NCBI RefSeq assembly: GCF_907164915.1 | Contig: NC_061870.1 | Location: forward strand, 22,233,348-22,297,347 | Length of the DNA stretch: 64,000 bases | Source of the DNA: Impatiens glandulifera | Lineage: Eukaryota > Streptophyta > Magnoliopsida > Ericales > Balsaminaceae | Reading direction: 5' to 3' | Shown: piece by piece, positions 58,662 to 64,000 of the stretch | Layout of the letters: the number at the start of each line of letters is the position of its first letter | Numbering within the stretch: position 1 is the stretch's first letter | Made by a program: the position numbers and the translations under genes | Notes under the pieces: generated by a model | The model's database searches: none | Seen by the model: the letters and a program-made list of their open reading frames with translations, nothing else | What the model was told of the DNA's origin: nothing

Positions 58662-61600
58662 ATATAGTGACATGGAACATAAGGGAACTGAATGACCCTC
58701 TAAAATGCAAAGAAATCAGGAGGATCATTGAGAACCAGAAGATCAATATTATGTGTATTCTTGAGACAAAAGTCAAAAGACGGAACATTGAGAAGGTTAA
58801 AAAATTGTGTATTGATAAAAGGTGGGAAATCATTCACAGCTCAAATGATAAAACAGGCAGAATCTGGGTTATCTAGGATAACAAAGTTGCTGAGGTCAAG
58901 GCTCTCTTTTCGAATGATCAAGCAATCCTGGTGGAGGTCAAAGACAAAATCACATGAATCGTGTTTAATCTCGTTATTGTCTATGGTAGCAACTCAAGCA
59001 CTAACAGAAGACTTCTCTGGAATTGTCTTAGAAACTTGATCGGTAGTGATACATCTTGGGTTGTCCTCGGTGATTACAATGTAACCAGAAACGAATCTGA
59101 TCGTAGCTCAGAATCTGAAAAAACTCAGGATATGATTGACTTTAATGACTGCATCAGAGATATGGGTTGTATCGAGCCTACAAATTCTGGGAATTTATTC
59201 ACTTGGTCTTCTACGAGAGGGAATGAGCAAATTAGAAGAAGTAGAATTGACAGATGTCTGGTAAATGAGAACTAGATTAACCAATTTCTGAGAAGTCAAC
59301 TTCACGTTCTGAATCCGGGTATATTTGATCACTGCCCGATTAAATTGTTCTGGTAAAAGGAAGAAAGGTTCAAAAGGCCCTTTAAAATTTTCAAATTCTG
59401 GATGGAAAACGACAAATTCAAGGGTATTCTCGAAAGCGTATGGTCTATAAATGTCAGAGGATCCAATATGTATAGGGTTTCTGAGAAGCTTAAGCTCCTG
59501 AAGAATCATCTCCAAAGCTTTGATAAGAAGAAGTTCAGTAATATCTCCAATAGAGTTCTGGTTGCTAGAAAAGAACTAGAAGAAGTTCAAAAAAGGTTAT
59601 TAAGGGATGATAGTAATGAACAACTCAATGAAACAGAAAGGGATACGCTTGAAAACTTCAGAAAACTAAGTCAGCTTGAAGAGAATTTTGTTAGACATAA
59701 ATCAAAACAAAACTTGCTCTCGTTGGGTAACAAAAACACAACTTTTTTCTACAGAAAATACAAGGCTAGAAACATGAGAAATAATGTATACATGCTGAAA
59801 AATGTTGATGGTGAATATGTTAAGGGTCAAAAGGTGTACAAGATTTGGCTATCGATTTCTATAAGCAGCTTATGGGTACAAGAAAGCAGCATCAAAGTCA
59901 CCTGAATACCTTGTATTAGATTATTGATAGGAAAATCTCTAGAAAAGATAGACGCGATGTGATAAGGGTGGTCACGAGGGTTGAGGTTAAAGAAGCTCTG
60001 TTTAGTATTGATGGGAATAAAAGCCCGAGTCCTGATGGGTTTAATGCACAGTTCTTCAAAGACAATTGGTCGGTTGTGGGTAAAGACGTTAATGATGGGG
60101 TTTTGGAGTTTTCAAGAACAAGAAAATGTTAAAGCAATGAAATACATCGGTCCTAACCTTGATCCCCAAAATTACGGTACCCGAGAAAGTACAAGATTTC
60201 AGACCAATTTTCTGCTGCAATGTGATTTATAAAATAATTTCAAAAATCATTTCTAAACGATTTAAAAATGTCATAGGAAAAATTATAAATCTTAATCAAT
60301 CTGCATTCATCCTCGGTAGGACAATCTCTCATAATATTATTCTCATGAAAAGTCTTTTAAAAGGCTACGGGAAAAAGAAAATATCCCCGAGAGTGGCTTT
60401 CAAAATAGATATCAAGAAAGTTTTCGACTCTATTAGATGTGAAGTCATTCAGGACTTTCTGGTTATTTTTATTTTTCCTATGATTTTTATTGATTGGATT
60501 ATGCAGTGCGTTTCATCATCCTGCTTTGTTGATAGCGTCAATGGAGTCCAAGGAGGCTATTTCAAGAGGAGAAATGGAGTAAGACAAGGGGACTCCCTCT
60601 CTTCTTACCTTTTCTTAGCTATTATGGCGATCTTTGAGAGCATCTTCGCGATGTTCCTAAAGAATCGTCAATACATCTTTCACCCATTCTATGAGGTAGA
60701 GGAAGTAACCCACTAATGCTTTGCTGACGATTTGTTCATTATAGCGCACACAAACATTGATTCCATTAAAACTATTAGGACTGCACTAACATTCTTTTCT
60801 GAGGTTACAGGTTTAACTATTAATGAAAGCAAAAGTGTGGCATTTTATGAAGGCGTGAATGACGAAACAAAGCAGGATATCTTCAACATCATGGGCATTA
60901 AGGAAGGCAGTTTTCCCGTAAGGTACTTAGAAATTCTGTTAACTGCGAAGAAGATCGAGATCTCACACTGTAAGCCACTAATTTAAAAGGTAAAAAACAC
61001 GATATCTGGCTGGACAGCGAAAAAACTTTCTTATGCAGGGAGGATCGAGCTTATCAAAATCGTGGTCATGTGAATAGTTGCCTACTGGGCGCAGTAGATG
61101 ATCATTCCGAAGAAGGTAATGAAGCAGCTCGACACGCTGACGAGGAGCTTTATCTAGGGCAGTAGCGGAAGAGGAGGAAAGAAAGTCAATCGGACCGCTC
61201 TTTGCAAACCGAAGGACGAAGGAGGCATCGACTTGAAGAATTGTATCGAGTGGAACAAAGCTCTCACCTTCAAGCATATGTGGGCTTTGGAGCGCAATTA
61301 GGAGTCACTATGGATCAAATGGGTGCATACGAGGATTATGAAATACGAAACCATCATCTGGACCTGCAAAATTCATGAAGGTATGAACTGGTCTTTGAAA
61401 AAAAATCTTAAACTAAGAAGCGATATTGTAGAGCTTTATGACATCCGGCTAGGGGGCGGGAAAGACACTATATTCTAGCACGACCCCTGATTCGAAAATC
61501 AGCCTATCATCCACAAGGAGGAGTTTCAAAATACCCGTATCAGAAGGGACTGCGTAGAAGCGAAAATCAAGGACATTAAAGACGAGAATTTGGACTAACT

Positions 61601-62118
61601 CCAGAGAAGAAATCCAGAAGGACAGAGGATACTTGATCATATAAATAACATACAACTACACGACATACCGAATATTCATGAATGGATAGCTAAGGACAAT
61701 GGGAAGATGGTATCGAAGAAAATATGGGAGGTAACCCGGGAAAAAGCGTAGAAAGTAGAATGGGCTCCTCTTGTATGCTCAACGAAGATTATCCCTCGAC
61801 ACTAGTTCATTATATGGCTCGTCTTCTAGGAAAGACTCAACACTCGTGATCGTATTATCAAGTATATGAGCATCCCGGACGCGAGGTGTCTTTTATGTAG
61901 TGGAAATGAAGAAACCATAGATCACCTATTCGGGAGCTGTTGTATTGCTTTGGAGCTTTGGGACAGATTCTATAAAAACCTAGAGCAGATCAGTTTCCCG
62001 AGCGAATGGAATGAAATCAAAGAAGTGACACTACTCAAAGCCAAGGGAAATATATTTGCAACAAGCGTGTTAAAGTGCGACTTCAAAATCATTCTAGGCA
62101 TGTTTAGAATGATCTCGT
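58658..62118 (+). pseudogene. LINE-B copy 2 ORF2: endonuclease, RT, zf-RVT, broken
   Basis: The endonuclease is nearly complete: MNIVTWNIRELNDPLK (start), CILETKVK, then stops near 58,874 and 58,955. NLVIVYGSNSS, VVLGDYNVTRNESD, FTWSSTRGNEQ, RRSRIDRCLVNE and DHCPIKL (59,330) follow, giving the N, E, D/N, D and S-D-H positions of the exonuclease-endonuclease-phosphatase fold. RT begins DFRPIFCCNVIYKI (60,195), with LNQSAFILGR, FKIDIKKVFDSI, NGVRQGDSLSSYLF and the catalytic F-A-D-D at about 60,720-60,731, four bases after a stop. The zf-RVT block RCLLCSGNEETIDHLFGSCC is at 61,885-61,945. Multiple stops and frameshifts make it inactive. The C-terminus is lost in the 265-bp deletion. Confidence 0.88.
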
Positions 62119-62187
62119 AAACTCGCAGTTTTTTTTCCCGTTTTTGGGATTTATTAATGAAATGACTCTGAGTCGTTTTTCCAAAAA

Positions 62188-62789
62188 AATAATAGAATTT
62201 TGTTTTACAAAATTGAAAGTATAAAGTTATGTTTGTCTCAAATACAATTGGGTTCAATTCCAAATTATTTATTTATTTAATGTCTTATAATTATAAAAGA
62301 ATATAATACATTAACATTGAATATATTTAATTTTATAAGTTATAAGTCTGATCTTTGCACTTCATAATTGCAATTTCATATTTTAAAAAGAACAAATACA
62401 AGTAGAAATTTTTTTTTTCTAGCAGGCTTGTTGTTCTTATATTCAGTGGAGAAAAAGAAGAAGAGTGAGTGGTATTTGATAAAACATCATTTTACTTAAT
62501 TTGAATGATGATATGGTTAAAACTATAATATTCAACGAAAGACATGGCAGTGAAGACTATAATTATTATGTTAATAGGTATAATGTCATGTGTGAAACTA
62601 TGTAATACATAACATAATGTTAATGTAAATAGGATTAGGAGCGTATGATAAGTATGAAAACGTGAGGTTACAATTTTTTCACAATTAGTCTCTCCCAAAT
62701 TGTTTGAAAAGTTGGTTGGTGAGATATGAAGTAGTTTGTTCAAAATCGATGAGAGTTTATGGGCATATCGAGCCCATCTTCGGGATCTT
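62188..62789. other. Spacer, copy 2
   Basis: Colinear with 25,958-26,599; no supported feature. Confidence 0.5.
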
Positions 62790-64000
62790 GAAACACGACA
62801 TCATAATGGACAAGGCATCATACTTTATTTTAATAATGTATAGTTAACTTATAAATTATTAAAATTAAAGTGTTCAAATGAATAATAAAATTGTAATAAT
62901 AAAAAATATTAATAATATACTGTCTAAACCAAAATAATGTAAAGATAAATATCATGAATTGTCTTATCTTTGTTTGGAAAAAAAATCCTGAAAAAAGAGA
63001 TGTAGGCTTCAAATGGGACTGTAATTGGAACTTTTTTTTCCTTGGAAATTGTGAATTTTTTTGGTATTTTTTTTTTAATTTATTTGATACTGGTTTATTT
63101 TAATATACAACGTTAGGATGAATTCCAAGTACATGACATTTTCACGTATATTGACATCTACTCCAACTTGTGAATATCTTATAAACCATTCTTAATATTG
63201 ATTTTTATATATAATTTGATTTTGTCATTTTTAATGGAGAAAAAAGATGAATAAATATTTATATTCCAAAGTAAATAAATAAAAATTCATAGGACTATTA
63301 TAAAATAACACCGTCTTTATAAAATGTGACAAAATATTAAATTATTCCATGTTTGTATGAATTATTCACCAATTATTGAATAAATAGACAAATTTTTTAA
63401 CATACCTTTTTAAATAAATGGATTTGGAAAATAACTATATAAATTTTATTATGACACAAATTGTTTACCCAATTCACAAAATATATGATTGGAGGCATTA
63501 CAAATTAAATAAAAAATATTTAGTTACTAATAATATCTTACAACAATTTTTTACCATTTTGACCCTTATATAATTTATATATACACGCTACGGAGAGCAA
63601 AGAAAATAATTTATTTTTCTCTATATGATTTATTTATCTTCATTTGTTAAACTATTTTTAGGGGCAACACTCAATTTTCTTTCTCCCACTTTGTATTCCT
63701 CTAATCGTTTAATTTTTAGAGTCACCGTTCAACTTCATTCTATCTTTATTTTTCCTCTAATCCCTTTATTTTCTCTCTAATCGCTTAATATTTTAAGATC
63801 GCGCTCAATTTTCTTCTCCATTTTTATTAGAGAATCGCTTTATTTATAGGATCGGCGGTCAACTTTCTTCTCCCTCTTTGTTTCCTCTAATCACTTTATT
63901 TTTAGGATCGACGCTCAAATTTCTTCTCCAACTTTGTTTCCCTTTAATCGCTTAATATTTAGGGCCGGCGCTCTCAACTTTTTTTCTCGTACCTCTAATC
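62790..64000 (+). repeat. R unit, copy R4 (continues beyond window)
   Basis: Matches R2 (26,600-27,830) more closely than R1/R3. The minisatellite starts near 63,640 and is cut by the window end. Confidence 0.7.
63640..64000 (+). repeat. Minisatellite, ~57-bp unit, in R4 (partial)
   Basis: About six units are visible, of the R2 subtype. The last reads TTTAGGGCCGGCG. Confidence 0.75.

Larger units (their letters stand above)
57960..62187 (+). mobile_element. LINE-B, copy 2 (L1-type, 5'-truncated)
   Basis: Ortholog of 21,540-25,957 and the better-preserved copy for ORF1 and the endonuclease. About 265 bp at the end of ORF2 and the start of the 3' UTR are deleted: AAGTGCG is followed directly by ACTTCAAAATC, equivalent to a jump from 25,575 to 25,840. 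The hairpin (62,088-62,113) and tail AATGAAATGACTCTGAGTCG are present. Confidence 0.9.

Overview
This is a stretch of plant nuclear DNA, most likely from a eudicot. It is strongly AT-rich and every coding trace is broken. It holds plant L1-type LINEs with a zf-RVT tail, hAT transposases of the TTF/zf-MYM type, a FAR1-like Mutator (MULE) transposase and two Copia fragments. One paralogous pair of pseudogenes carries a plant housekeeping-type promoter (TGGGCC site II palindrome, TATA box, ACCCTAAAC telo-box). I see no intact host protein gene, no rRNA gene and no convincing tRNA gene.

The layout is dominated by a large direct duplication. Copy 1 (1 to at least 28,000) and copy 2 (about 42,600 to the window end) are colinear. 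Each contains, in order: a repeat unit R with a minisatellite; a LINE fragment nested in another LINE relative; a hAT transposase relic holding a small hAT MITE; a promoter plus HMG-box-like pseudogene; SINE-like and MITE pieces; a locally tandem AT-rich block; an antisense Copia 3' end; a sense LINE (LINE-B); and a second R unit. Copy 2 lacks about 7.4 kb that copy 1 has (5,430 to 12,910). It also carries its own hAT insertion (54,994-56,079) with a perfect 8-bp target duplication. Within the duplication the R units (1-3,003; 26,600-30,001; 42,590-45,563; 62,790-end) are paralogues of each other and, more distantly, of the promoter-bearing pseudogenes at 16.4-17.7 kb and 51.5-52.8 kb. This suggests an old tandem gene-family cluster later filled with transposons.

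The spacer between the two copies (30.0-42.6 kb) contains arrays of a roughly 32-bp double-palindrome repeat, a degraded 4.7-kb MULE with recognisable terminal inverted repeats, and the 5' half of a Copia element (short LTR, tRNA-Met-type primer site, gag, protease, integrase start). Its integrase is interrupted by a 1.8-kb LINE-like element flanked by an exact 21-bp target duplication.

The most interesting object is that 1.8-kb element. It has a DUF4283-type ORF1 that runs straight into a LINE 3' UTR, with no endonuclease/reverse transcriptase ORF. A second, independent insertion of the same architecture lies at 4,305-8,493 (itself split by LINE-A). This looks like a plant 'half-LINE' (ORF1-only, non-autonomous) that shares the 3'-terminal sequence and a 3' hairpin with the autonomous LINEs in the same window. 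Coordinates of degenerate elements are approximate unless a target-site duplication or terminal repeat fixes them.
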